Source of the DNA: Paenibacillus sacheonensis
GTDB taxonomy: Bacteria; Bacillota; Bacilli; Paenibacillales; Paenibacillaceae
Length of the DNA: 64,000 nucleotides
Assembly (NCBI RefSeq): GCF_009909195.1
Contig: NZ_JAAAMU010000003.1
Location: 248,001 to 312,000 of the forward strand
Direction of reading: 5' to 3'
Shown here: positions 50,388 to 59,220 of the stretch, piece by piece
Numbering within the stretch: position 1 is the first letter of the stretch
Layout of the letters: each line of letters starts with the position of its first letter
Notes under the pieces: model-generated
The model's input: the letters and a program-made list of their open reading frames with translations, nothing else
Told to the model about the DNA's origin: nothing
The model's database searches: none
Translations under genes and position numbers: made by a program

Positions 50388-50415
50388 ATTATACTCAAAT
50401 TTGAGTGGATGACAA
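50388..50415 (-). promoter_or_regulatory. Promoter of the MFS-padR operon
   Basis: On the minus strand, TTGTCA (50415-50410) and TATAAT (50393-50388) are separated by 16 nt. The spacer is almost wholly occupied by operator 1, so repressor binding would block RNA polymerase. Confidence 0.75.
50391..50406. promoter_or_regulatory. Palindromic operator 1 (PadR site candidate)
   Basis: ATACTCAAATTTGAGT, a near-perfect palindrome inside the promoter spacer. Confidence 0.65.
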
Positions 50416-50482
50416 TATAAAGTTGCGTAAAGCTTGATTTAGTATTTCCCGGAAAATGATCGCGTATAGGGATCGGCCATAG

Positions 50483-50528
50483 AAAAGCGGCCGATCGTCT
50501 GCTGTTTCAAGCAGAAAACCGGCCGCTT
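50483..50528 (-). terminator. Terminator downstream of the zinc-ribbon-like gene
   Basis: AAGCGGCC pairs with GGCCGCTT and an inner TCTGCT/AGCAGA stem; on the minus strand it is followed by TTTTCT. Confidence 0.65.
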
Positions 50529-50572
50529 CGATGAGTGTAAGCATTTAAACGCATCTTCATTCCTGCAGCGCG

Positions 50573-50803
50573 CTATTCGTTCTCGACGACACGGGCGACC
50601 GGCTTGCCGCAGGTTCGGCATTTCCCGGTCAGAAGCAGCGCGTATTTCTCTTCCCGAATGCTGTAATCCACGATCTCGACCGCACCGCCGCAATTGCCGC
50701 AGAAGACGTTGCGCACGAGCTTGTCCCGGTACTGCTGCGGAATCGATCTCCAAAGCTGAAGCGCTTTGAAGGAGGTGACATTTTCGTTCTCGGATCGGCT
50801 CAT
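50573..50803 (-). CDS. Small zinc-ribbon-like protein, function unknown
   Basis: 76 residues. Two C-x-x-C pairs, FCGNCGG near 35-40 and GKCRTCGKP near 60-68, suggest a structural zinc site. The N-terminus SFKALQLWRSIPQQYRDKLV is helical and amphipathic. It starts 41 nt after the lipoate ligase stop on the same strand and ends before a terminator, so the two may be co-transcribed. GGAGAGAGAAG lies upstream. I do not recognise a named family; a regulatory or RNA-binding role is possible but not shown. Confidence 0.65.
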   Translation of the reverse strand: MSRSENENVTSFKALQLWRSIPQQYRDKLVRNVFCGNCGGAVEIVDYSIREEKYALLLTGKCRTCGKPVARVVENE

Positions 50804-50844
50804 CTTCTCTCTCCACTCCCATGCGTCTTAATTAGCGATATGTT

Positions 50845-51831
50845 CTAAAACAACAGCTCAAGCCATTCCTGGCGGTCCACCGGTCCGAAATAGACGGTCA
50901 GATCGATGTCACGGAGCGCTTCGTCGACGGAAGCGGCGTCGTATTTGATGCCGGCCAGCTTGGACGTGACGTCCGCGACCTCGCCGGTACCGAAGAAATC
51001 GCCGAACACGGAAGCCTCGACGATGATGCCGCCTTCCACGAGCAGCCGTACATCATAGGTGCCGGCGGAGAGCCGTTTCGTCTGACGAACGTTGAATTTC
51101 GGCGATCGGCCGTAGTTCCAGTCCCAACTCCGGTAACGCTCGTCCGCCAGCTTGCCGACGGCGGCCAGATCGGCCTCGCTAAGCCGGTATTCGGGCACTT
51201 CGCCGCCGCCGAAGACCGATGCCAGAATGAAAGACCGGAATTGCTCGATCGTCATCGGCTCATCGAGAAATTCCGCGATGTTGGCGACTCGGCTGCGAAC
51301 GGACTTGGTCGCCTTCGATTCGAACTTGAGCGGGTTCACGTTCAGCGCCGATACGATCGCGTCGACTTCAGAATCGAACAGCAGCGTGCCGTGGCTGAAC
51401 ATGACGCCTTTGGACGCGAACTGCGCGTTTCCGGAAATTTTGCGCTCGCCGACCTGCAGATCATTGCGTCCGGACAGCTCCGCTTCTACGCCGAGCTTAT
51501 GCAGCGCCGCGACGACCGGCTCCGTGAACTTGCGGAAGTTATGGAACGATTTTCCGTCATCCTTGGTAATGAAGCTGAAATTGAGGTTGCCGAGATCATG
51601 GTAGACGGCGCCGCCGCCGGACAAGCGCCGGACGACGTGAATGCCGTTCGCTTCGACGAATGCCGCGTTTACTTCCTCGGCCGTGTTCTGGTTCTTGCCG
51701 ATGATGATGGACGGTTCATTAATATAGAAAAGCAGAAAGTCCTGCTCGCCTGCCAAATGGCGCAGCGCGTATTCCTCGAGCGCCAAATTCCAAGCCGGAT
51801 CGTTGTTGCTGCCGTTGTCGATAAATAGCAT
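50845..51831 (-). CDS. lplJ: Lipoate-protein ligase
   Basis: 328 residues. RRLSGGGAVYHDLGNLNFSF is the lipoyl-AMP-binding loop and RKISGNAQFASKG holds the catalytic lysine; a C-terminal accessory domain starts near residue 255. The enzyme activates free lipoate with ATP and attaches it to E2 and GcvH lysines in the cytosol. Length matches LplJ/LplA with the C-terminal domain. AGGAGTGAG precedes the ATG. It lets the cell scavenge lipoate instead of synthesising it. Confidence 0.93.
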   Translation of the reverse strand: MLFIDNGSNNDPAWNLALEEYALRHLAGEQDFLLFYINEPSIIIGKNQNTAEEVNAAFVEANGIHVVRRLSGGGAVYHDLGNLNFSFITKDDGKSFHNFRKFTEPVVAALHKLGVEAELSGRNDLQVGERKISGNAQFASKGVMFSHGTLLFDSEVDAIVSALNVNPLKFESKATKSVRSRVANIAEFLDEPMTIEQFRSFILASVFGGGEVPEYRLSEADLAAVGKLADERYRSWDWNYGRSPKFNVRQTKRLSAGTYDVRLLVEGGIIVEASVFGDFFGTGEVADVTSKLAGIKYDAASVDEALRDIDLTVYFGPVDRQEWLELLF

Positions 51832-51878
51832 GGGTTTATCTCACTCCTTACGTTCTATTATACCGCCGCGGAGCAGAC

Positions 51879-51912
51879 AGGAACAGCCCGGCGAAGCCGC
51901 CAGGCTGTTCCT
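51879..51912 (-). terminator. Hairpin downstream of the Dabb gene
   Basis: AGGAACAGCC and GGCTGTTCCT form a perfect 10-bp stem 60 nt after the Dabb stop on the minus strand; the U-tract is weak. Confidence 0.5.
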
Positions 51913-51970
51913 ATTCTTGCCAATATTTGGGCGGTTCAAGCGATCCGCCCGCAGCGGCACGGTGCAGGCG

Positions 51971-52273
51971 CTACTTTACGGGATAGTCGACGACGACGAC
52001 GTTCTCCAGGATGCCGGACAGCCCGCCGACGAAGTCTTGGTGGAGCGGATGCGGTCCGTAGGAACGCAGCGCCTCCTGGCTCTCGAACGTTACGCGAAGG
52101 CCGAGGGAGTAGCCGTGAACGTTAGCCGTTTCTTCCGTGACGTTCAGGCCTGCCGTGAGGTCGACGATGCCGGGAATACGTCCTTTGAATGCCAGCAGCT
52201 TAGTCAATAGCTCCTGCTCGCGCTCCGGCGTGATGGCTGCGTTGAATTTGAAGATGACGAGATGCTCGTACAA
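51971..52273 (-). CDS. Dabb-family (stress-responsive A/B barrel) protein
   Basis: 100 residues forming a single ferredoxin-like dimeric alpha/beta barrel. The start YEHLVIFKFNAAITPEREQE and the conserved HPLHQDFV with the preceding Y-G are the Dabb signature. Related proteins are small stress proteins or cyclases; the activity here is unknown. GTGTCCC and GGAG-like sequence precede the ATG weakly. It stands alone between the lipoate ligase and a divergent AraC gene. Confidence 0.88.
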   Translation of the reverse strand: MYEHLVIFKFNAAITPEREQELLTKLLAFKGRIPGIVDLTAGLNVTEETANVHGYSLGLRVTFESQEALRSYGPHPLHQDFVGGLSGILENVVVVDYPVK

Positions 52274-52574
52274 AGGGACACGCTCCTCATGGTATCGTTT
52301 TGGTTGAACGTACCTTCATTATATACGGGAAGGGTCTAGTTGGACCAGCTCTGCGGAATGTCGGCAACCGACCAGGCAACCGACCCAGCACGGTACCCGG
52401 CCTATCGGCAGCGATAAGGGCTCCAGAACGCGGCACTCTCTTCCTGTAGATTCGGCCGAAGCGCGCATAGTACAGTAATTCCCCGATAATGCAGTAAACT
52501 TCGCGCCGGCGGCCGGCCTATAATGAAAATGCTTACAAAGCTATCGAAACGCGGAATTCACGGAGGTTGCAGGC
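52274..52574. other. Divergent promoter region
   Basis: 301 bp between the Dabb gene and the AraC gene. A TATAAT at about 52520 lies 55 nt before the AraC start without a good -35. No other structure was recognised. Confidence 0.45.
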
Positions 52575-54932
52575 ATGAGGCTGATCCAGCTCTACAAATC
52601 AAGGAAGTACATGCTTCGAATTTTACTGTCGATTACGTTAATGACCGTCATCTTCCTGACTTGCTTCTCCACGCTGCTGTACTATGCGTCCGAGAAGTCG
52701 GTGGTCCGCATGCAGAAGGACTATAACCAGGCCGCCCTTGCCCAGGTCAACTATAACATCTCGTACATGGACGAGATCGCGAAGAACATGGTGACTTCTT
52801 TGTTCTGGGACAGTGAAATCATACCGTTAATGTCTTCGGACGAGCTGCAGATCTTCGATTTGCTAAGCAAGCTGCGGCGCTTGAATACGCTGGTCACGTC
52901 GAGCTGGTATCTGGATTCCATCGTCGTGTACAACGGGCCTGCGAATAAGTTGTACTCCGGAGGCAATGCCAAATTCAAGAACCCTGCGGGCCGGCAATAC
53001 CTGACGCTGCAGGCTTCCTTCCGGAACGGCGCCGGCATTCGCAAATTGAGCCTGACCCCGATGAACCTGAGCGGCGGCACGGACGGAGTCGACACGTTCT
53101 CCTATGTCATGTACGAAACCCTCGGACCCTATAAGGCCGGCGAAAGCGCGCTCGCGCTCACGATCAAACCCGAGTGGTTGTACAACAATATGAAGCTGAT
53201 CAACGACAAGGCGCTGCGAAGCAGCTATACCCTGCTGATGGACGGCAATGGAAACGTGCTGAGACCGGACGACAGGCTGGCGCTGGCGCCGGAGGAATTG
53301 AGCCGGATCGCGCCGAAGCTGGCCGCTTCCAATCCAGGGCCAGGTTATTCGATCATGGAGCTGGACGGCGAGAAGCAGATCGTATCTTATTCGAGGACCG
53401 TCATTCCGGACTGGTTCGTCGTCAGCGTGCAGCCGTACGACACGGTCATTCAGAACATTCAGCAGATCCGGCAATCCGCCATCGGCTTGACGATCTTGTT
53501 CGTCGTGCTGTCCGTCGTCGCGGCCATGATCGTGACCAGGGGATTATATAAGCCGATCCAGCGTCTGCTGCAGCATATCAAGACGAGCCAGCTGGCCGAC
53601 GGCGTACGGACGGAGAAGGACGAGCTGGCGTTCCTGACGGAGACGTATTCGCATGCCGCGGCGCTCGCATTGGATATGAACGCTTATAAGCGGGACAATC
53701 GAAGCATTATTCGCGCCTACCATCTCCGCCAGCTCATCCTGGAGAGCGCATCGTATACCGAATCGCAGTTGAAGTCGGCGGATGCGATGACGGGCATGAA
53801 TGTCTACGCCAGCGGCGCTTCCTTTGCCGTGCTGACGGTCACGATCGACGAGTGGCGCCAATTGAGCCGGCTTTCGCCGAATGCGGATGTTCAATTGATC
53901 CGATTCGCCATACTCAATATTGCCGAAGAGCTGCTCGCCGCCCATTACGGATGCATGGGGGTGGAAATGCGCGCCGATCATCTCGTATTCCTGATCTGCG
54001 CCGAGCATGGCGGAGCGGAGTGCTTCAATCAGCTGGTCCCGCTGCTGAGCGATATACAGACGGCGGTATCGCATTACTATAAAATCACGATTTCGATGGC
54101 GATCAGCGGCGCGTTCCATGATTTCAGGGCGATCTCGGAGCATTATCACCTGACGCAGCACTATCTGCTCTATAAGCTGGTATTCGGCCGAGGGGCCGTG
54201 ATCGAGCCTGAGATGGTGAAGGGGAACATGGAGAACAGCTCGGATTCGTTCCCCGGCGAACTGGAGAAGCGGCTTATCGAGGGATTGAAGGCAGGCGACA
54301 AGGAGCTGCTGGAGACGCTGCTGGATAAGCTCATGCGGCATATCTCCACGTGCAATTATGATCAGATCGTCAGCGCCATTACGCACATGCCGGTCCTGCT
54401 GCGACAGACGCTGAAGGAAATCAACGTGAACCGCGTGCAGCCGATGCCGGTCGACTTGAACCTGCTCTCCGTGCAATTGCTGGAGATGGAGACGCTCGAA
54501 GACATGCAGCGCTTGATCCGGACCGTCATGCTTGAGATCTGCGATCAGAAGAAGGGCGGGCTGGACGAGCGGAACGAGATTTTGATCGAGACGATCAAGG
54601 GCATCGTGCAGCAGAACTATCAAGATATGAATTTGAGCCTGCAATCCGTCTCGGGGATGATGAAGCTCTCCGGCGATTACATCGGAAGGCTGTTCCGCAA
54701 GGGAGAGTCGATGTCCGTCGCCGATTATATCAATGCGGTGCGCATCGCGAAGGCGCAGGAGCTGCTTCGCGGGAGCAAAGACAGCATCAACGAGGTGATG
54801 GTCAAGGTCGGCTACGCCAATCAAAGCTACTTTTTCAAATTGTTCAAGAAGAAGCTGGGCTGCACCCCAGGCGAATACCGGCTCAAGAAATCGCTTTCCA
54901 AGGGAGAAGCGGCATCGGAACAGGATGAGTAA
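52575..54932 (+). CDS. Membrane-anchored AraC-family regulator
   Basis: 785 residues. Membrane segments lie near 14-36 (ILLSITLMTVIFLTCFSTLL) and 300-322 (SAIGLTILFVVLSVVAAMIV) and flank a Cache-like sensor domain. The C-terminal AraC HTH contains KLSGDYIGRLFRKGESMSVA and VGYANQSYFFKLFKKKLG. GGAGG (52562-52566) is 8 nt before the ATG. It is co-directional with and 200 nt upstream of an LplABC-type importer that it probably activates in response to an extracellular glycan. Confidence 0.9.
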   Translation: MRLIQLYKSRKYMLRILLSITLMTVIFLTCFSTLLYYASEKSVVRMQKDYNQAALAQVNYNISYMDEIAKNMVTSLFWDSEIIPLMSSDELQIFDLLSKLRRLNTLVTSSWYLDSIVVYNGPANKLYSGGNAKFKNPAGRQYLTLQASFRNGAGIRKLSLTPMNLSGGTDGVDTFSYVMYETLGPYKAGESALALTIKPEWLYNNMKLINDKALRSSYTLLMDGNGNVLRPDDRLALAPEELSRIAPKLAASNPGPGYSIMELDGEKQIVSYSRTVIPDWFVVSVQPYDTVIQNIQQIRQSAIGLTILFVVLSVVAAMIVTRGLYKPIQRLLQHIKTSQLADGVRTEKDELAFLTETYSHAAALALDMNAYKRDNRSIIRAYHLRQLILESASYTESQLKSADAMTGMNVYASGASFAVLTVTIDEWRQLSRLSPNADVQLIRFAILNIAEELLAAHYGCMGVEMRADHLVFLICAEHGGAECFNQLVPLLSDIQTAVSHYYKITISMAISGAFHDFRAISEHYHLTQHYLLYKLVFGRGAVIEPEMVKGNMENSSDSFPGELEKRLIEGLKAGDKELLETLLDKLMRHISTCNYDQIVSAITHMPVLLRQTLKEINVNRVQPMPVDLNLLSVQLLEMETLEDMQRLIRTVMLEICDQKKGGLDERNEILIETIKGIVQQNYQDMNLSLQSVSGMMKLSGDYIGRLFRKGESMSVADYINAVRIAKAQELLRGSKDSINEVMVKVGYANQSYFFKLFKKKLGCTPGEYRLKKSLSKGEAASEQDE

Positions 54933-55134
54933 CGCGTATTATGAGGCCGTATTCGGAGGCAGGCGCCCCGAAAACGGCTTTTCTTCTGCCCCCGGTACGC
55001 GAATGGACAGCAAAACACGAAAAGTACACCGCCAGAGTCCAACTATTACGTGATTTCGCACTAGGAGAAAGGGCCTGGCAATCGGCATAATGAGTCACAT
55101 CACCACTGCGGGCAAGCGAAGGGAGCGAGAGCAT

Positions 55135-56067
55135 GTGAAGGGGTTTACGAGGCGGGCAGCACAGGAGCTGAAGCAATTCCGCAAAAATTACGAACTGTTT
55201 ACGCTGGGCATTCCGGGGATCTTGTACATTTTTATTTTCTCTTATTTGCCGATGGCCGGCATCGTGCTGGCATTCAAGAACTTCAAGTACGACAAGGGGA
55301 TATGGGGAAGCGACTGGACGGGGTTCAAAAACTTCGAATTTTTCTTCGTCTCGGATACGGCATGGCGCATTACGAGGAACACGGTTTTATATGAAGTCGG
55401 CTACATCATTCTAACGACCTTCTTCGCGCTGCTGTTCGCGGTTCTATTAAATGAGATTTCGCAGAGATGGGTCAAGATCTACCAGACGGCTTTATTCCTG
55501 CCCCACTTCCTCTCGTGGGTCGTTGTATACTATATCGTCTTTACGCTGCTGGATCTCAACAACGGGCTGCTCAACCATTTCCTGGCCATGTTCGGGGTCG
55601 AGCCGCGCAACTGGTATTTGGAATCCGGGCCCTGGCCTTACATTCTGAATGTCGTGGCGCTGTGGAAACGGATCGGCTTCAGCGCATTGGTTTATTATGC
55701 AGGGATTATCGCCATTAGCCCGGATTTCTACGAAGCAGCCAAAATGGACGGTGCAACCCGGTTCCAAATGGCGCGCAAAATTACCATACCGATGATTCTG
55801 CCGCTCATCTCGATTCTGCTCATTCTCGCCATCGGCGGTCTGGTCTCCGGCGACTTCGGGCTTCATTACTTCATTCCGCATGATTCCGGCATGACGTACC
55901 CGACAACGGATATTATCGATACCTACGTTTACCGCGCACTTACGAAGATCGGCGACGTGGGCATGGCGTCAGCCGTAGGCTTGTTCCAATCCGTCGTCGG
56001 ACTCATCCTCGTGCTAACGGCCAACTTATTCGTGAAAAAATTGAATCCGGACAATTCCTTATGGTAG
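55135..56067 (+). CDS. LplB-type ABC transporter permease
   Basis: 310 residues, about six membrane segments beginning near 24-44 (FTLGIPGILYIFIFSYLPMA). YLPMAGIVLAFKNFKYDKGI is the LplB signature, the EAA loop is SPDFYEAAKMDGATRFQMAR and KLNPDNSLW is the typical end. GTG 55135 is used because GGGAG (55121-55125) is 9 nt upstream; ATG 55090 would add 15 residues with a poorly spaced site. It forms an oligosaccharide channel with the next gene. Confidence 0.92.
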   Translation: MKGFTRRAAQELKQFRKNYELFTLGIPGILYIFIFSYLPMAGIVLAFKNFKYDKGIWGSDWTGFKNFEFFFVSDTAWRITRNTVLYEVGYIILTTFFALLFAVLLNEISQRWVKIYQTALFLPHFLSWVVVYYIVFTLLDLNNGLLNHFLAMFGVEPRNWYLESGPWPYILNVVALWKRIGFSALVYYAGIIAISPDFYEAAKMDGATRFQMARKITIPMILPLISILLILAIGGLVSGDFGLHYFIPHDSGMTYPTTDIIDTYVYRALTKIGDVGMASAVGLFQSVVGLILVLTANLFVKKLNPDNSLW

Positions 56068-56076
56068 GTGGATAAC

Positions 56077-56967
56077 ATGCAGACAGCCAAAAAGCTCTCT
56101 TTTACGGACGTATGGATTAACGGATTCTTCATTCTTGTATCGCTCTCGATGGTCTTGCCGTTCCTGCTCGTTATCGCGATCTCGGTCACGCAGGAGCAGT
56201 CGCTGATCGCCGACGGCTACCGGCTGCTGCCGAAGCATTGGAGCACGGATGCCTATCATTATATTTTCAAGTCGCCGACGATTCTGATTCACGCTTACGG
56301 CGTTACGATTCTGACGACGATCGCGGGAACGCTGGGCTCTCTGGCGCTGACCTCCATGACGGCGTACGTCGTATCCCGCAAGGATTACCGTTACGTCAAA
56401 GGCACGACGTTCTATGTCTTCTTCACGATGCTGTTCAGCGGGGGACTCGTTCCTTCCTATATCCTGATCACGCAGTATCTTCATTTGAAGGATACGATTT
56501 GGGCGTTGATCCTGCCGGGCATGCTCTCGCCGTTCTACGTGCTCATCATGAAAGGCTTCATTTCGGAAATTCCGAAGGAGCTGATCGAATCGTCAAAGGT
56601 GGACGGCGCAAGCGAATGGCGTATTTTTTTCCAAATGATTCTGCCGCTCGCCAAGCCCGCGCTGGCCACGCTCGGCCTGTTCATCTCCTTCAACTACTGG
56701 AACTCGTGGTTCCCGGCGCTGCTCTACATCAACAGCGAGAATCTGGTTCCGATTCAGCTGCTGCTGACGCGGATGATGAATACGATCAACTTCCTGACGA
56801 CGAGCTCGCAGTTCATGTCCGGCATCACCATCGATACGTCCAAGTTCCCGAACCTGTCCGCCAGGATGGCGCTTACGGTGCTGGCGGCCGGTCCGATGAT
56901 GTTCATCTTCCCGTTCTTCCAGAAGTATTTCGTCAAAGGCTTGACCGTCGGCTCCTTGAAGGGCTGA
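56077..56967 (+). CDS. LplC-type ABC transporter permease
   Basis: 296 residues, six predicted membrane segments. The EAA loop is IPKELIESSKVDGASEWRIF, where the usual E-A-A is E-S-S, a conservative variation. The ending QKYFVKGLTVGSLKG is typical. It starts 9 nt after the LplB-type gene with TAGGTGG as ribosome site. Its partner lipoprotein follows after 147 nt. Confidence 0.92.
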   Translation: MQTAKKLSFTDVWINGFFILVSLSMVLPFLLVIAISVTQEQSLIADGYRLLPKHWSTDAYHYIFKSPTILIHAYGVTILTTIAGTLGSLALTSMTAYVVSRKDYRYVKGTTFYVFFTMLFSGGLVPSYILITQYLHLKDTIWALILPGMLSPFYVLIMKGFISEIPKELIESSKVDGASEWRIFFQMILPLAKPALATLGLFISFNYWNSWFPALLYINSENLVPIQLLLTRMMNTINFLTTSSQFMSGITIDTSKFPNLSARMALTVLAAGPMMFIFPFFQKYFVKGLTVGSLKG

Positions 56968-57114
56968 TCGTTCATCCGATAATCCGGCCAACGCGCTGCC
57001 GGCTTGAAGGGAGGTGTTCCAGCGCCGTCGGGGCGATGCGAGGCTGCAGTGCCAGATTGAACAGCATTCATTCATAAGAGGGTCTGACGTACACATTTTA
57101 GAGGAGGGTTTCAA

Positions 57115-58656
57115 TTGGTTATCAAAGGAAAAGGCTTGTGGAAGCTCGGTTTGGCAAGTATGCTGATGATTCCGGCCGTTACGGCATGCGGATCGAACAA
57201 CGACAACAATAACAATCAAGCGGCGAATACGAATTCGAACGCGCCGGCAACGAATAACGCGCCTGCGAACAATGCAGCGGGCACGGAAGAGCTGAAGCCG
57301 GTAGAATTGACTTACTATATCCCGCAGGGCGAGCTGCAAACCGATTACAAGTCGGTCGAGAAAGCGATCAATGATTACATCCAGCCGAAAATCAATGCTA
57401 CGCTTAAATTCAATCCGGTCGTATTCGGCGATTACGAGCAGAAGCTGAATACGGTCGTTGCCGCGCAAGAGAGCTTCGACCTGGCGTGGACGTCCAGCTG
57501 GCTGTTCAACTACGAAAATAACGCGCAGAAGGGCGCATTCCTGCAAATCGACGATCTCATGAAGCAATACGCCGGCGATTTCATCGGATCGCTGCCGGCT
57601 GCGGTTATCGAAGGCGCGAAGGCGTCCGACGGCAAAACGTACGCGATTCCGAACTATCAAGTATCGGCAAGCAACGGCGGTTTCGTCATTCAGAAGGAGC
57701 TCGTCGACAAATACAGCCTGGATACGGGCACGATCAAGACGTTCAAGGATCTGGAGCCGTTCCTGGAGCAGATCAAGCAGAACGAGCCGGACAAAATTCC
57801 CTACGCATCCCGAGTCAATACGTTCGTTGCCGAGATGAACGGCTTCGAAGGCGTGAACGGCTTCTACTACCGCAAGGGCGATCCGGAATTCAAGCTCGTC
57901 GATACGATGACGACGCCGGAATATTTGGCGCATTTCAACCTGCTGCACGACTGGTACAAGAAAGGCTATATCAACAACGACGTCGCGACCGCGAACTTCG
58001 ACGATACGCTGAAATCCGGCAAAGGCGCCGTGAAGTACGAGTTCACGCTCAAGCCTGGCGGAGAAGTCGAGGAATTGGCCCGCAACGGCGGACACGAAGT
58101 CGTATATATCCCGACGTACGAAGCGCAATTCACGGGCGTGCAGTCCACGATGACGGCGATTTCCAAAACGTCCAAAAATCCGGAGCGCGCCATGATGTTC
58201 CTAAACCTGGTCAACACCGACCCGACCCTGTTCAACCTGCTCGCATTCGGCGTGGAAGGCAAGAACTACGAAGTCGTCGGCGACAACACGATCAAGATCA
58301 AGCCGGACGGCGGCTATGCGCCTAACTCCGCTTGGGCCATGGGGAACGTCACGATCGGCCACCTGCTCGAAGGCCAGGCCCCGGATACGTGGCAGAAGAC
58401 GATCGACCAAAACAACAACGCCAAAGTCCCGACGATCTTCGGCTTCGCGTTCGATCCGACCCCGGTCAAGACGGAAGTCGCGAATCTCGAAGCGGTCTAC
58501 AAGGAATACGAAGCGGCTTTGACGACAGGTACGGTCGATCCGAACGTTTACGTGCCGAAGCTGATCGCGGCGAACAAGAAAGCGGGCAGCGAGAAGGTGC
58601 TTGCCGAGAAGCAAAAGCAGCTCGATGCTTGGTTGGCGGCCAAAGGCCTGAAATAA
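57115..58656 (+). CDS. Extracellular substrate-binding lipoprotein of the LplABC-type importer
   Basis: 513 residues from TTG 57115, with GAGGAGGG (57101-57108) 6 nt upstream. Lipobox VTAC places the acylated cysteine at residue 25. An Asn-rich linker to about residue 60 precedes the binding fold, which includes VELTYYIPQGELQTDY, DLAWTSSWLFNYENNAQKGA and AIPNYQVSASNGGFVIQKEL; the C-terminal 130 residues resemble the DUF3502-type ending of YtcQ-like proteins. It feeds the permeases at 55135 and 56077. No glycosidase is adjacent, so the ligand is unknown. Confidence 0.92.
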   Translation: MVIKGKGLWKLGLASMLMIPAVTACGSNNDNNNNQAANTNSNAPATNNAPANNAAGTEELKPVELTYYIPQGELQTDYKSVEKAINDYIQPKINATLKFNPVVFGDYEQKLNTVVAAQESFDLAWTSSWLFNYENNAQKGAFLQIDDLMKQYAGDFIGSLPAAVIEGAKASDGKTYAIPNYQVSASNGGFVIQKELVDKYSLDTGTIKTFKDLEPFLEQIKQNEPDKIPYASRVNTFVAEMNGFEGVNGFYYRKGDPEFKLVDTMTTPEYLAHFNLLHDWYKKGYINNDVATANFDDTLKSGKGAVKYEFTLKPGGEVEELARNGGHEVVYIPTYEAQFTGVQSTMTAISKTSKNPERAMMFLNLVNTDPTLFNLLAFGVEGKNYEVVGDNTIKIKPDGGYAPNSAWAMGNVTIGHLLEGQAPDTWQKTIDQNNNAKVPTIFGFAFDPTPVKTEVANLEAVYKEYEAALTTGTVDPNVYVPKLIAANKKAGSEKVLAEKQKQLDAWLAAKGLK

Positions 58657-58783
58657 GCTTGGAGTCGGCAAGCGCGGCGAGCGCTAAGTCGGTTAGCCTG
58701 GATGAGCGGCCCGAGAGGGCCGGATCGTCCGGGCTTTCTTTCGTGTCAGCGCTGGGTGCTTGGCAGGCGGGAATTGAGAGATA

Positions 58784-58981
58784 GAGGCGCAAGAAGCCGG
58801 GGATCGAGGCGCGAGAAGCTGGAGATGGAGGCGCGAGAAGCTGGGGATTGAGGCGCGAGAAGCTGGAGATGGAGACGAGAGACGCCGAAGACAGAGGTGC
58901 GAGAAGCTGGAGATGGAGGCGAGAGACGCCGGAGACAGAGGCGGGCGAAGCTGGAGATGGAGACGAGAGACGCCGGAGACA
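58784..58981. repeat. 22-bp tandem repeat array with two alternating unit types
   Basis: Nine exact-length units. Type 1 resembles GAGGCGCGAGAAGCTGGAGA plus TG; type 2 resembles GAGACGAGAGACGCCGGAGA plus CA. The order is 1-1-1-1-2-1-2-1-2, followed by a partial unit. The unit length is not a multiple of three, so it is not coding. Confidence 0.9.
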
Positions 58982-59006
58982 GAGTCGGGCGATCGCCTCT
59001 CTGATT

Positions 59007-59045
59007 GTAGAGAAACCTGCGTTTTGACATGGCAGGTTTCTCTAC
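59007..59045 (+). terminator. Perfect hairpin after the repeat array, probable terminator
   Basis: GTAGAGAAACCTGC (59007-59020) and GCAGGTTTCTCTAC (59032-59045) form a 14-bp stem. The 3' side is only moderately T-rich (TTCGTTT). It is the first terminator-like structure after the lipoprotein gene, 350 nt away. Confidence 0.55.
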
Positions 59046-59147
59046 TTCGTTTCAGGCGCAATGAAGGGCGATGTATACGACGGTGGTCGGCATATCAGCT
59101 AGCGACGGAAGCTGCCGATCGTTCAACGTGAGCGATGCTGCTGATTC

Positions 59148-59220
59148 CTAACTTCTAACTTCTACCTTCTAACTTCTAACTTCTAACTCTAACTTCTCAC
59201 TCCTCACTTCGAACTTCTAA
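59148..59220. repeat. 7-bp tandem repeat (CTAACTT)
   Basis: About ten units of CTAACTT, several degenerate (CTACCTT, CTCACT, CGAACTT), in non-coding DNA. Confidence 0.85.

Noticed and set aside
58784-59220. CRISPR array
   Set aside because: The repeats abut with no unique spacers, units are 22 and 7 bp, and there are no cas genes.
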